A stretch of DNA of 64,000 nt from Ficedula albicollis (GCF_000247815.1 NC_021700.1:18547541-18611540); one strand, 5' to 3'; shown: positions 1 to 13,353, counted from the stretch's first letter. Notes: generated from the sequence alone by a model not told the origin. Numbers and translations are program-made.

Positions 1-2774
1 ATTTCAGTTACTTCAGTTGCATTTTCAGTCCCAGAGTCCTAGGATAGCAATTCCTGTTTTAAATACTGTTTTAAAAAGAAACAGTAAACTCTTTTCAGAC
101 TGCAGCTTTTTTTTCTGCTTCAATATACCAGATCTCATATTTAACAACCTTCTTAGTTGCAAGGCTTTGGATATGTACCCATCATATTTCCAGAACAGTT
201 GGGACCCTAATAATTGCATATTTATATTCCATTATATAATTTTCAACCCTACTATCATAAATTTAACTTTCTTTAATTGGTGGATAATCTGATCCAGCAT
301 TACTCAAATCCAACCTTTCTCAGAACTTCATATGAAACTCATTAGTCAACTAAACTATTGGAATCCCAGAGCAGCTTTTTTAAATTCAATGGTGCTTCTC
401 TAGACTTGCAGTAGCCCATGAGGAGGCTCTCATCTGGCATGAAATATCTACTGCCTCTTAGCTTTGGGGCATCCTAAGTTGTTCTAAATTATTGTCACTG
501 CAGGTCTTAAATAAGGAGAGCAGTAGTGCTTTGTGTGACAGAGTAAAAGCAGCAAAGGGAAGAGGGAAACCTTGAGAGCAGGGTGCTGAAGAGAATTATG
601 GGAGGAAGTTTGTGACAAGAATAACATGCTGGTTAGGAGGCCAAGGGCATGAGTGGAGCTTCTGGGATATCTGAAAGAGAAAAAGCTCCATACCCAAGTG
701 CAGCTGTACCATCAAATACAGGGGATTTTTGCTTTTCTGGGAGGAAGGCTATCTCACTTCCACCACTTAGATTGCAATGCCAACAAATGCTTAATTAAAC
801 TCAACAGTTTGTCTCTGAGGGGCTCTCAAAGATGGAAACATTTACATTTACATACTAAACGAAAGAATAGTAACGTGGTTGCTAGGACATTTTTTTGGAA
901 TTGTGTGTCCAAGTCCTGTTTTCCATGGGGCAGTATATCCATGTGCTATACACTTGGCACAAAACTATTCCTTTACAGCTTTGTTTGCTTGTTTACTGTT
1001 TGATTGTTTATTTGTTTCCTTAAACAAGATCAATTTATGAAAAAGGAGCCAAAATAAATGTAAGTCTTTCCTGAGAGAGGTTCACATTTTTAGACTTTTT
1101 AGTTGATTTTAGAGGGGAACATCTGCCTTGGACTTAGTCTTGTGGAGGTTGTCACCCTTCCGAAAGGAATTCCTGTTTCCCTTCCTTTCACACACATATG
1201 CACTGCTTATCAGGGTATGTAGAGGAACACACAGATCTGTGTGATTAAGAAAAAAAAAGATGGCTTGTCACTCATCATATCCCTCGGATTCAACAGAAAG
1301 GAAATTCATTTTAGTGAGCATTGAAACCAAACAATAGCAAGTCTGCAGCTGTTTCAGGGGTCTGATGTCAACAGTGCTATACATATCTTTATCTCATTTG
1401 AGTTTTATTGAAAAAGCAGAGTGCTTGATAAACAGTGGCTAACAAAAACCAAAACAGATTAGCTCAGCAAGTAAAATGGGTTAAGTGGAGAATTGTTCCA
1501 CATACACTTTGGAACCTATCAAATAAAACCATTTATTATAAAATATTAACTATCTGAAAAAATATTTCTGTGAAGATTTATTCATTGAGTTACATTTTCT
1601 GGTCTGTGTATAATAATTATAAGTTTAACTTTGAGGAAAATGCAATTTTTTGAGATTCATTGCATTTAAACATGTTAGAATTTAGAGTAGTTTCATCAGT
1701 ACTTATTCATGTCCTTGGCTAACAAACCAGTCTCCCCCTCTCAGAATGACAATGTTCAAAAAAGAAAAAAAACAGCTATTCTTTGAAGCTTTCAGAGATG
1801 ACATAGTAAAGGATTAGTTATAAAATCTTTCTGCTTGCTTTGTAATAGGCAGTATGATCCAATTGCTTTTTCTATTCTCTGCATGGGATCTTCCTGTTTT
1901 CTTTAGCTCCCACACTTCTCTTTTTTATCTTCTATAAAAAATCCAGATGGCCAAGACTTAGGACAGCCCATGCCTGGTGACTAATGCCTAATGCAGAGGA
2001 TATTACGTTGCCTGAAGAATAGGCAATGAGTAAACAATCAAAAGATTGTTTACACTGTCTGCCAAAAAAAGAAAAAGAGAAACTTCTGAAAATTACTTTC
2101 ACAGCATCCAAATCCCACCCTCTCATTCACAGCATTCTCTAACCCTTTGAGGATCTTTCAATGCTCTACAGTATTCGTTAAGAGCAAAATGCTTCAGGGC
2201 TACAAAATGCATCCAAACCACCCCCTCCCCCTCTCGTCTCCCCGAAACATGTAATGTTTGTCAGCATAAAGGGATTTTCATGAAAATGTGCCATATTGGA
2301 CAGCTTATTTAAACATCAGAATGGTCAGACATGGGTCAAACTGCCCAGAGTTCCCCACTGGGGAGTAAGTGGACCCCCTGGTAGCACTGCAGAAGTCCTT
2401 GGTCATGGAGATGAACGAGTCAGCTGTGTCATGTCCAGTCAAGAGACCAGGAATCAAGGCAGAAATGCAGACTCTACATGAAAGATTGTCAGGGATTAAA
2501 GATCGGTGAACTATGTGAGTTAAACCTTCCCACGGAAGGGAGTGAGGGGAGAGGGAGGAGAAACTTGCTTCCTCTAAAGGATCAAAGCAGAAAAGCAAAT
2601 CCAAACTCATGAACAAAATGCAGTGCATCATCTTAGGATGAGTCTGTGTTAATAAATTAAATTGCACCAAAGAAAATTTCTGAGCACAATGCACACTGTC
2701 AAAAGAGTTTGTGATATGGTTTTGGCTTAAATGAAATATTCTCTGAAATACAACCATACAGGCTGCCTGGTTTT
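1..2774. other. unique AT-rich non-coding stretch
   Basis: I see no gene, RNA gene or recognisable transposon here. The open frames are short (116 residues at most), lack any familiar domain and lie in AT-rich sequence. Only short A or T runs break the unique sequence. An intron or intergenic DNA would look the same. Confidence 0.6.
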
Positions 2775-2954
2775 GGTGTCTGTAGTGTATGTGTTCAAAA
2801 CAAAATCTGTCCATATGAAGGTGACTAATATTTCATGAAGAAATATCTTAAGGTAGATAAAGAAGGTGTCTGTAGTGTATGTGTTCAAAACAAAATTTGT
2901 CCATATGAAGGTGACTAATATCTCATGAAGAAATATCTTAAGGTAGATAAAGAA
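2775..2954. repeat. tandem duplication, 2 x 90 bp
   Basis: Two adjacent 90-bp copies (2775-2864 and 2865-2954) differ at only two positions by eye. Both start GGTGTCTGTAGTG and end AGATAAAGAA. The unit is neither a microsatellite nor part of a transposon I recognise. The low divergence implies a fairly recent duplication of unique DNA. Confidence 0.95.
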
Positions 2955-5900
2955 CATCAGAGAAATAAGGACTACAGGTATTACACCTACCTAAATATGG
3001 TTGCAATCAAGGGATCCTTACATATTTTCAAAGTGAAAATATAATACCAGGATTTACAGATTAAGTCAGTTTGCAAATTTATGCTCCGTTGAATGGTTAA
3101 CATATAGAATAAGCATCACTGTAAATTGGCTAAAAGATTGATGTCATGTTGGAAACAGTGGGGACTAGCACAAATGATAAAAAAGAAAGAAGAAAAATTA
3201 TGGCAATTAATATGCCATCTGATGTCTTTCCCTCTGGGAAATTAAGATTAAAAGGCTTATTACATGATTTTTCAGAAATTACATTCCTTTGCAGTTAGCT
3301 TTTATGTGATACCCCCTTTAAAGCAGTATATACTTCATGGAGTCTGGAGACTTTTTTTCCTCCACCTACCAGCCCCTGCTCAGGAGGAAGATTTGGCAGT
3401 CAGTCAGGACTTCTGCACCACAAGAGCAATATCCCCAGTGAACAGTGGTGGCCACCCCATGATATAGTGACTTACTGGGAAATCTCTGGTCTTGGCTTCT
3501 AAATCTGGACAAGTAAAAATAAGTTAAGTATATATGTTAGCTGGAAGACTAAGGAAAACAGAAGCGATATTTTCTGCCACTGCCACTGAAAAAGCTAACT
3601 GTTGCACAATTATCTCCAAACCCATGATAATATGAACTACTGTGATCCCAAGCATAAATGAGTAACCAAGCACCTTTTGAAAGGAAGAGAAACGTGTTTA
3701 TTTATCATGGATTGATTGCATGCTACAGTACCAGATAATGCTATCATACAGATAGCAAACATTCCCTAATTGCTACCTCATGAGGTCAGATTACTGCTGA
3801 GGACACAGAGTAGGAGCCAGAGGATCTCCAGGCATGACAGCTCATCATAGCCTTGCATCCAACTGCACACTCCTGGTTTTCTCACTTCAGGAAAGAAGAC
3901 GGTAGGCTGTGTTCCCAGAAATGGGGTTTTGGAAAACAGAACAGGTCTGCGAGCACAGGTTGCCCTCATTTACCTCTGCACAGTGCTCACCCTGTTTACC
4001 TTTAAAAGCTCACTGTCTCAAAGGTCCAAATTCTTCAGTGCAACTGTAACTGCTTTGCAAAACAAACAGACTTCATCTGGTTTATTGAGCTTCTTAAGAA
4101 TTTTCCTTATGTAATGCAAAACTCAGGTAATCCACAGACAGGAAAGCAATGCCTTTGCTATTTGAACATTTCACACTGTTCGTGGGGCAGCCTCTGAGGC
4201 AAATCGGCCATGGTTAAACATCTCCTGCTCTTAGAGATGCTTGCTTCTTACTACTTTCTTCAGGCAGCTCCAAAGAGTGCTAGAATCTTGGACTTGCACA
4301 AGTTGTATGAAGGAGTGGAGGGTGGGAAAATGAATTGCTGCCACCATTTTACTGAAGCGTGACTTAGTTGTGGGGCAGAAGGGTTAAACTCCTGAATGCC
4401 AAATCTGCACCACTCAGATCATTCCAGCCAGCTTTCCACTCAGAACTGCTTTAGGCAAACACATTTTAATTTCCAAATGTTTTTAATGGATTTGAGCAGC
4501 AACTAAAGAACAATGCTGCTGAGTTAAAATAGACATTAAAATACCATACACTGTGCTACTGGCGTATTTTTTCATTAGTCATATTTCTACTGTGTTTGAT
4601 TGTGCTATTACTATTTTCTTTCATTCTTTTTCCAGCAGCTACCTATAGTTACACTTGATGACAGTTATTTTTTCCACTGTTGCTTTTCTAGTACAATGTC
4701 CAGAAAGGCATTTTGCTTTGCTACATGTAATAAAACATAAACAAAATAAGACAGCATAGAAGGGATCTGCCCCCTAAAAACACAACATGTCCCTGACAAG
4801 AGAGCAGAAGTGAAAACCTACCATCCAGCACTTTCAAAGATAACCCTGGATCGGCAGATACATGGTACATAGAAGATTAATATCTGTATATATCTATTTC
4901 TTATTCCAGAAGACAAGATGTAATAATTGGAGCCATCGTGTAAAACACATAATACACTTTATAAACAGTTTTGTTAGTGCAGTATTTGTTAACAAGGAAC
5001 TTTTGCTATCCTGATATTTAAATTCTTTATTGGAAGACAGCACTTGTTTTACACTGAAGATGAAAGATTTTCTACCATAATCACCTGCAGCTGAAGTCAA
5101 GAACTTTTCAGAGTGGAATCTTCCTCTAGGATTCAAAAGAAAAGAAAGTTAAGATTCCTCAGGTCTATGATGCTGTTATTATTATTGCTCTTTCCCATTT
5201 TCTCTAACAGACAGGCAACCTGTGGCAACCATGAACTCCTCTGGGGTCCTAAATCTGAATTTGATGACTACAGAGAAGAATGTCAGTGTTGCGAAGACTA
5301 GAGCTTCTTTAACTACAAATTTGGTGATCTTTTATTTGCAGTATCTGCACAGCAATTCCTAATACAAAGGAATATACAGGCTTATAGCCCCAGAGGCATC
5401 AAGAGAGCAAAGTGAAAGGGTGAAGGAGCACATGGCCACTGCATTGCCATACTCCATGCTCAGAATCCTCTAGGACTGATGGGTTCTTATGCAGAACAAT
5501 GGCGTTCTGTTCCTTGAGGGACTTGTATATACATAAACCTGACCTTTTAATCCTTTAAACTATCATTCAGTCATGGTACTGAAGGATATTTTTGCCATCT
5601 TATATTAAATATCAGACTTAAATGATTCAACTGATACTCAGCACTGTTCGTAGTTAATATAAGGCTTCACTGAATTGTGGGAAGAGCTGAGGTTTGATGT
5701 CTCTCCCTTCATGAGACATTTAGTCAGCTGAAATCTTTCTGCCTAAACACAAAACGTTTATGTGCCTCTAAATGAAACTTTATCACTTATACTACTGAAA
5801 TCCAAGACATTAACATATTTACATGTGGGGACTCTTCAAGAAAAAATACAATTAATTTCATATTCCCAAGAGAAACTCAGACAAAATAGAATCCAGTTTC

Positions 5901-6453
5901 AATATAGTCCTCAAACAATTCAAAAATCCAAATCCTCCCACAAACCATAAAGAACAAAAAGAGTACTGTAAAAAAAAGAAAGAGGAGAGCATCAAAGTAT
6001 GTATCAACTCTGTGGTCTACTATATCTTTTCCTTTAATACTTTCTGCAACATTGGGAAATTTGGTGTTATTTCACAGGTGTCAATTTAATACTAAAAATT
6101 CAAAGTCTCAAAACATGTAGAGTCCTCAGACCTATATTGTCAGGTTTAAGTAAAGTCTTACAGTCCTAGAGCTTAGATAGGCTCCTCCAGGTCGGAAGAG
6201 AAGCCTGTGTCATTAAATAGGTCTTCTAAGCTCAGCACTAAATTACTTGTTGGGTCTTCTGGGGAACTTCCTCTAAGGTGTCCTTTAAACCTTCAGGTGT
6301 CCTTTAAACACCTGAATGTTCTTTTTATCTGATGATGTTATGCCCTCTTACACTTAAAATTTATCTTACAATCATGGATAGGTTTCTAAACATAGCTGGT
6401 GTGTTCAAATATTTAAATACACTTTTAGGAAGAGGTGATGCAAAGAATACAGA
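2955..6453. other. unique AT-rich non-coding stretch
   Basis: No gene or transposon is recognisable. Around 5170-5302 a pyrimidine-rich tract ending in CTCTAACAG is followed by about 90 bases of open frame. This resembles a splice acceptor and exon but has no supporting homology that I recognise. Near 6278-6312 the motif GGTGTCCTTTAAAC occurs twice about 19 bp apart. Confidence 0.55.
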
Positions 6454-6560
6454 GAGAACGGAATGGAACAGAATGGAACAGAGTAGGGTAGGGTAGGATA
6501 GGGTAGGGTAGGGTAGGGTAGGGTAGGGTAGACTAGACTAGACTAGACTAGACTAGACTA
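6454..6560. repeat. variant head of pentanucleotide array (TAGGG then TAGAC)
   Basis: The left edge begins with imperfect GGAATGGAACA-type units. It then becomes a TAGGG tract at about 6484-6530 with one GGATA variant, followed by pure GACTA units at 6531-6560. All share the five-base register of the GAATA array that follows, so this is one tandem array whose units change sequence in blocks. The period is five, so it is not the vertebrate telomere repeat TTAGGG. Confidence 0.9.
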
Positions 6561-8015
6561 GAATAGAATAGAATAGAATAGAATAGAATAGAATAGAATA
6601 GAATAGAATAGAATAGAATAGAATAGAATAGAATAGAATAGAATAGAATAGAATAGAATAGAATAGAATAGAATAGAATAGAATAGAATAGAATAGAATA
6701 GAATAGAATAGAATAGAATAGAATAGAATAGAATAGAATAGAATAGAATAGAATAGAATAGAATAGAATAGAATAGAATAGAATAGAATAGAATAGAATA
6801 GAATAGAATAGAATAGAATAGAATAGAATAGAATAGAATAGAATAGAATAGAATAGAATAGAATAGAATAGAATAGAATAGAATAGAATAGAATAGAATA
6901 GAATAGAATAGAATAGAATAGAATAGAATAGAATAGAATAGAATAGAATAGAATAGAATAGAATAGAATAGAATAGAATAGAATAGAATAGAATAGAATA
7001 GAATAGAATAGAATAGAATAGAATAGAATAGAATAGAATAGAATAGAATAGAATAGAATAGAATAGAATAGAATAGAATAGAATAGAATAGAATAGAATA
7101 GAATAGAATAGAATAGAATAGAATAGAATAGAATAGAATAGAATAGAATAGAATAGAATAGAATAGAATAGAATAGAATAGAATAGAATAGAATAGAATA
7201 GAATAGAATAGAATAGAATAGAATAGAATAGAATAGAATAGAATAGAATAGAATAGAATAGAATAGAATAGAATAGAATAGAATAGAATAGAATAGAATA
7301 GAATAGAATAGAATAGAATAGAATAGAATAGAATAGAATAGAATAGAATAGAATAGAATAGAATAGAATAGAATAGAATAGAATAGAATAGAATAGAATA
7401 GAATAGAATAGAATAGAATAGAATAGAATAGAATAGAATAGAATAGAATAGAATAGAATAGAATAGAATAGAATAGAATAGAATAGAATAGAATAGAATA
7501 GAATAGAATAGAATAGAATAGAATAGAATAGAATAGAATAGAATAGAATAGAATAGAATAGAATAGAATAGAATAGAATAGAATAGAATAGAATAGAATA
7601 GAATAGAATAGAATAGAATAGAATAGAATAGAATAGAATAGAATAGAATAGAATAGAATAGAATAGAATAGAATAGAATAGAATAGAATAGAATAGAATA
7701 GAATAGAATAGAATAGAATAGAATAGAATAGAATAGAATAGAATAGAATAGAATAGAATAGAATAGAATAGAATAGAATAGAATAGAATAGAATAGAATA
7801 GAATAGAATAGAATAGAATAGAATAGAATAGAATAGAATAGAATAGAATAGAATAGAATAGAATAGAATAGAATAGAATAGAATAGAATAGAATAGAATA
7901 GAATAGAATAGAATAGAATAGAATAGAATAGAATAGAATAGAATAGAATAGAATAGAATAGAATAGAATAGAATAGAATAGAATAGAATAGAATAGAATA
8001 GAATAGAATAGAATA
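6561..8015. repeat. giant perfect pentanucleotide array (GAATA)291
   Basis: The tract holds 1,455 bases, exactly 291 copies of GAATA, with no interruption that I can see. On the minus strand it reads as TATTC and gives spurious long open frames of a Phe-Tyr-Ser-Ile-Leu pentapeptide, which should not be called a gene. The right edge joins directly to the 3' end of a minus-strand CR1. CR1 3' ends normally carry a few short ATTCTATG-like repeats, so the array probably grew from that tail. The copy number may be unreliable because the tract exceeds short-read length. Confidence 0.95.
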
Positions 8016-8400
8016 GCTGTTGGAAGGGAACTGCAAGGATCATCCAGTTCAACTTCATGACCACTTCAGGGCTGACCAAAAACTATAGCATTGTATTAAG
8101 TGCATTGCCCAAATGCCTCTTAAATATTGACAAGCTGAGGGCATCAACCACCTTTTTAGGAAGCCTGTTCCAGTGCTTGAAAACCTTCTTAAATTCTGGG
8201 GCACAGAACTGCACTGAGCACTGCAGGTGAGGCTGCACAGCACTGAATGCAGGAATAATGCCCTCTCTTTTGGCAGGCAGTGCCATGCTCAAGGCTCCTG
8301 GGATGCCGTTTGCCCTCCAGACTGCCAGGGCACATTGCAGGCTCACCCTGATAGTTCCCATGACATTTTCATAGGTAACGTCCTCATAATTTCCAAAGAT
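8016..8400 (-). mobile_element. CR1 LINE, 3' fragment with internal deletion
   Basis: On the minus strand this encodes the C-terminal part of CR1 ORF2. The segment with GIPGALSMALP and QPHLQCSVQFCAPEFKK corresponds to the usual RILG...RPHLEYCVQFWAPQ stretch downstream of the reverse transcriptase core. It then jumps to FKHWNRLPKKVVDALSL, the normal C-terminal tail. The family sequence between these, around 8190, is missing, so the copy carries an internal deletion. The element lacks endonuclease and RT domains and is a dead, 5'-truncated copy. Its 3' end is at the left, touching the GAATA array. The 5' boundary near 8400 is approximate. Confidence 0.85.
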
Positions 8401-9204
8401 CTTTTCACTGGGATCTTGCAAACTGGAGGAAACGAGGAATGGGTACACCACAACCTCTGGGAATCTTCAGATCAAAACTTCCAATAATCAAGGCCATTAA
8501 CATCTTTCAACATAATGCTATTTAATAATGATATCTTTGAGAGATTATCTGAATTAATAGGTCCTTAGGGAGAAGATAATGGACCAAACCCAAAGAAGTC
8601 CATGATAAGTACTCAAAATCTACATAGGCACTACTCAAAAATAAAGTGTTAAGGAGCCAGCGGCAGTAGCCATGTACATAGAAAGACATAGACATTAAAA
8701 TAAATATATATGTTTTTAAATTTAAATAGCATTATGATTCTTTTGTTCCAAAGCAGAGAAAAAGTCAAGCAAATAATTTTTTTTTTCCTTCACAATTTCC
8801 TGTATGAACTATCTGCATAGATTTTTTTCCAGTAGACTGAAAATAAAACTGATGTGAATATTCCAGGTGGGCTGCAAGGGGTCAGCTTTTGTGTCTTCCA
8901 GGCAAAATATTGTGTTTTCCAAATACTTAAAAGATCTTGGGATGTTTATGTTTTTTTAAAAAATTTTCAACAAAATATCAAGGGAAATTTCCATTGCATT
9001 GTGCTGTACACAGGAGGTCAGAAAACATTCAAAGTAAAATGGTTTAAAAGTGCACCCAGGAAACAATGGTGAGGGCAGTGTTGGAAAGGAATTCCTTCTG
9101 CTCCTGCTGAGTCAGTGCTGACTGCTTCTAAACACCTCTCTGTCCCCAAACTCACCTGGCTTGAGAAAACATTACAGCACAGCTGCCTTACCAAAACAGA
9201 GTGG
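8401..9204. other. non-coding stretch
   Basis: I see no recognisable gene or repeat. The first tens of bases may still be decayed CR1. A moderately GC-rich piece at about 9065-9204 leads into the 70-bp tandem duplication. Confidence 0.5.
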
Positions 9205-9344
9205 GAAGTGTCACTCTGCCCCGTCTGGCTCCAGCCATAACCAAAATGGGGAGCAAACTTAAGTTTTCCAATAGGAAGTTTCACTCTGCCCCGTCTGGCT
9301 CCAGCCATAGCCAAAATGGGGAGCAAACTTAAGTTTTCCAATTC
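9205..9344. repeat. tandem duplication, 2 x 70 bp
   Basis: Copies at 9205-9274 and 9275-9344 share CACTCTGCCCCGTCTGGCTC and the run through AAACTTAAGTTTTCCAAT. There are two mismatches in the first 68 positions. The GC-rich unit stands out from its surroundings, but I could not tie it to a transposon family. An open frame on the minus strand crosses both copies and is probably chance. Confidence 0.93.
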
Positions 9345-12300
9345 TTATTTTCCCCCTCCTTTCCAAAAAGGAAAATCTGCCAGGTTACAGTCTATTTCAC
9401 AGCAGCGAGTCAGGCCTCTCAACTCAACATCCAAATACTTTATTTGCTTCCAGCCAAAACAAAGATCTTTGGAGAAGATAAGGTTTTCTATGAAAATATA
9501 TAATCAATAGTCAAAAGAGAACATCAGGTTCAACAAATACAACAAAAAAAGAGAAAATAATGTGCCATGTTATAAATCCATTATGTGCCAAAAACCTGAT
9601 AGGAAAGCAGTAGGCCTTATAGAATTGGAAACTAAGAAAAGAAGATCGTCAAGGCTACCTAGAAAAGTTCGAAAATTTTCAGATCGAAAATGAGTGGGAA
9701 GACTGGATTATTTACCTACCAAAGAGATGGCAGGTATGGGAAAGGGTGCCAACTAAAGGACATAATAGAAATCTAGGAAGTAGTGGGTAGAAGGGAGAAT
9801 GTAAGTAGAGCTTGACTATTGCTTACCTTTTTACAGAACACATTTGTATGAAATGAAAATACAAGGTGATAGACTCAAAGCAAGCAAGATCTTCTTCAAC
9901 AATGGACAGCCTCTAGGCATAGAACCTTGTAAGTACCACATACTCATGATGGTTTAGAATTAATTTAGGCCAATTCAAGGAAGTAAAATGATGCCTAGTA
10001 GCCTTCACTCACATGTTTAATGCTTCTTTCCTAAGGGAATTCCTTGGTCACAAATTCCTAGAACAATGTCATTGAAAATAATTTTTCTTGCACTTTCCCA
10101 GCTGTCATAATATTGTTTGGTACTGGCTAATGGCCACCTGCAGAGACAAGTTCAGAGAACAGAGGAACTTTATTGTATGTTCAAACAAAAAAACATAGGG
10201 AACTGTAGAACAGCAGAAAAGAGCTATTCTGGTACACTGGTAACCTCTAGTTTTTCAGCAGTGGCAATATGACTACAGCCTGATTAGGCACCTGTAAAAT
10301 ACACTGACATTAATTCCGTAACTTTCAAAGGGATCCTAACTTATGGATTTATACCATCACACTCAGAAACACCATGTAAGTAAACACTTATGAAATAGAT
10401 TTACATTGGTATTCAGTTCTCTAGCCTGAAGCATCTAAAAGATCAGAACAAAGTAAAATAGAAGCTGTCTCCAAAAGAGAAATCATTTCTTGGAAAGTCC
10501 TGTACTATTTTTCACCTTACAATGTTTCCAGCCCATTACTTAACAACAAACAATCCAGAAAGTGAACTTTGTTCTGTATTATCACATTGGAGTTTTCCCA
10601 TGTGCAGCCAAAGCAAGCTCTAGGATCCCATATTGATTGATTTTACAACAGACTGCACATATTTCTGAGTGCACCAATGGCAGCTTTTACTATCAACACA
10701 CCTCACTTTCCAACAGAGTTAGAAATAAAACCTTAGTCATCTTTCAGCTGAAGGATTTCTCCACTTTTGACTGTTTCTGATTAACCAGCTCATCTCCAGA
10801 TGCTTATAAGTTACATACCCAGTAACTACCCATCTGATAAATAACAGGTCATTTTAAGACAACATTTTTCCTTTCAGAAGCAATTTCCTGAGTCACTTAT
10901 ACCCATCCCTCTGGGTAAAAGAATAATGGATTACATAGAGCCCTCTAGATATTTAGGCTCTCAGAATTATCCTTTTTATTACACAGCTGATAGAGGACAG
11001 CAATTTTCTTCTCCACGCTTACATGCCTACAACTGAAAACATTCTCTCAGGCTGTAGTAATTATCCTTATCATTAAAAAAGTCTCACATAATTCAGCCAT
11101 GCAGGAAACTTGTGTCCTCTTTTTTCCCAATAAACTATCCCTCTTCACTGGATGAGACACAAACACATACCTTTCCTAGTCTGGAACTGTATTTGTCTTT
11201 CTGTTCTGCATCTGCACAGGGTGTATTTGAGCCTGGATGGCATTTAATGAGAAAAGTGAAGTTGTTTTTATTACTGCAATAAAAGATAAGCACAGCTCAT
11301 AAGCCCCTAAATATCAGAAATAAAAGCAATTTCTCAGCAATTTTGACTACAAAGACAATTTCTTCTACAATGATACAGGTAATTTAGCTAATGATTTTTT
11401 AGCTTTTGCTCATACTTGCTTAATTCCTGTCTGGTTATCCCAGCTGTATAGTACAGGCATGAGAGCAGCACAGGAAAAAATACATATATTAGGAAACTAA
11501 ACACACCTTACAACTTTTGATACTCCTAAGACACCACTTGGTATGTGGTCAAGTTACAGATTATTTAGCTGTCCTAAGAATTTCCTTGGCCTGTGATAAC
11601 TGTGGCTAAAGTTTATCTCTCATTTCCTGCCGTATTCCCCACATCAACCCCAGCTCCTGGTTACAGTGTTCAGCACTAAAGTCAAGCCTGACTGTGTCAC
11701 AGCTTAGGAACTCTGGGACAGCTTCTGCCCCATCCTTGAGGCTGGCTGCTTCCTGCCTTTTCCTCTCTCACGTCTGGCATGAGTTGAATGAATCTCAACA
11801 CTGGTTGTCTAAATGCTGTGAGCCTAGAGACAGCTTTACTACTCAAGACTAAGACCCTTTCAGTGAGACAAAAAATAGCAGAGAATTCCAAAACTACCTT
11901 AATTTAGTTATGTCAGTTGCACGCCATTTTCTTCACTAGAAAATGTCTATCACTTCACCTCTTTCCCCATGTGTCTTTTGTGATTGTATAGGCTAGAGCA
12001 TTCATTAATTTTCATTTAATGTGTATTGTCTGCCAGCTGTCCCTGAGAATATATTTGCCTTCCAGCAGGGCTGCCTTGAGCTCTCTAGCACCCCTTTCAA
12101 AGTGTCACCCTTGCACTGAACTGTGTTGCAATCATCTAAGGGCAGTCGACTAGTTCATAAACATTGCAGTTTCAAAGCACCAGATTTTTTTTTTGCCTTT
12201 ATGAAAAGGAACCTGAAGCCAGTACATCTGGTACTGAGTTGCAAGGCACAGCAGAGTGCATGCTCCTTTAGAAGTGGAAGCAGGTGCTGGCAACACAGGG

Positions 12301-13353
12301 GATTTATAGCTGCCTCACCTAGACAGGCACGGCCTTGCCCTACAAGCTTGGCCATGTCTTCTCAAACCACATCTGGCATTCTTAGCCCAGCCCAGCTCCA
12401 CAGCCTGCCTTGCTCCTAGATGTTTTACCAAGCAACCTCTGAATGAAAGACCCTGTGCATGCGTGACAGTTCTACACATGTAAAATCCAGACTTGATTGC
12501 AGTCTACACAGGTAGATTGTCTTGTGTTCTGCAGAATTGGTGTCTACATGTAGGCCCAAGCACACAATTTTCATACATGAAATCAAAGGCTTGGGGCTCA
12601 CTATATAGAGAATTAGCAAAAGGTTTGAAATGAGATGTAGAAGGTAAAACAAAGGTTTTTTTACAGGTTCATTGAATTCAAATTATGAGTATTTTAGGCT
12701 GCGATTTTTCAGAGGTCTTCATGTGACCATGGCATCTGAATCCAGTTAAAATTCAGTGTAACTAAAAATATTAATATTTACATAGGCCATTTTAAAGATT
12801 ACAGGATCCATAGGCTTGTTTTTACCAACAGCAATTTTTTCCATTCCAGTTTTGACTGATATTTGAATAACAATCTTCCTAGACTCCTCATTCTCATCTA
12901 GTACAAGAAGACTTTCCAAAAACATAAAATACACAGGCTGCCTTGCACAGTTACAAATGCAGTGAACCTCATTGCTGCAGAAAACCTTACCTTATGTAAA
13001 ATGCTGTAGAGAAGCAGATTTTCCTTGAGTAAATGAGCAAAAAAAAATCCAGTAAAAAAAGCTGTAAACCCTAAAATGGTAACTTTCACAGTGATGGCAT
13101 GTGTCTTATTTCGGTACAAAATGGCTGTTTTATGTGCCAATCAAGTTTTTAGATGCAAAGGCAAACTGGCATCTTTTATCAAGGAAAGGAAAAATTTGAC
13201 CCACTCTTTGTAGTAGAAGAAGAGACATGGAGGACACAAATAGAGTGGTAGGTAAAAATCTACACATAAAGCACTTCTCTAATGGAAATCTCATGAAGAG
13301 GATACACACCCATTGATGTGGACCTTAGAGTAAGGGAACTTATGGGAGGTGCA
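9345..13353. other. unique non-coding stretch
   Basis: About 4 kb with no gene, RNA gene or transposon that I can identify. Open frames do not exceed 98 residues and carry no recognisable domain. The sequence is ordinary AT-rich vertebrate DNA with short homopolymer runs. Confidence 0.55.

Noticed and set aside
6484..6530. Interstitial telomere repeat
   Set aside because: The unit is TAGGG with period five, not TTAGGG with period six, and it blends into other pentamers of the same register.
6553..8079. 508-residue minus-strand open frame of a Phe-Tyr-Ser-Ile-Leu pentapeptide
   Set aside because: It is the translation of the GAATA array. A five-base unit with no stop in this phase is open by chance, and there is no gene structure around it.
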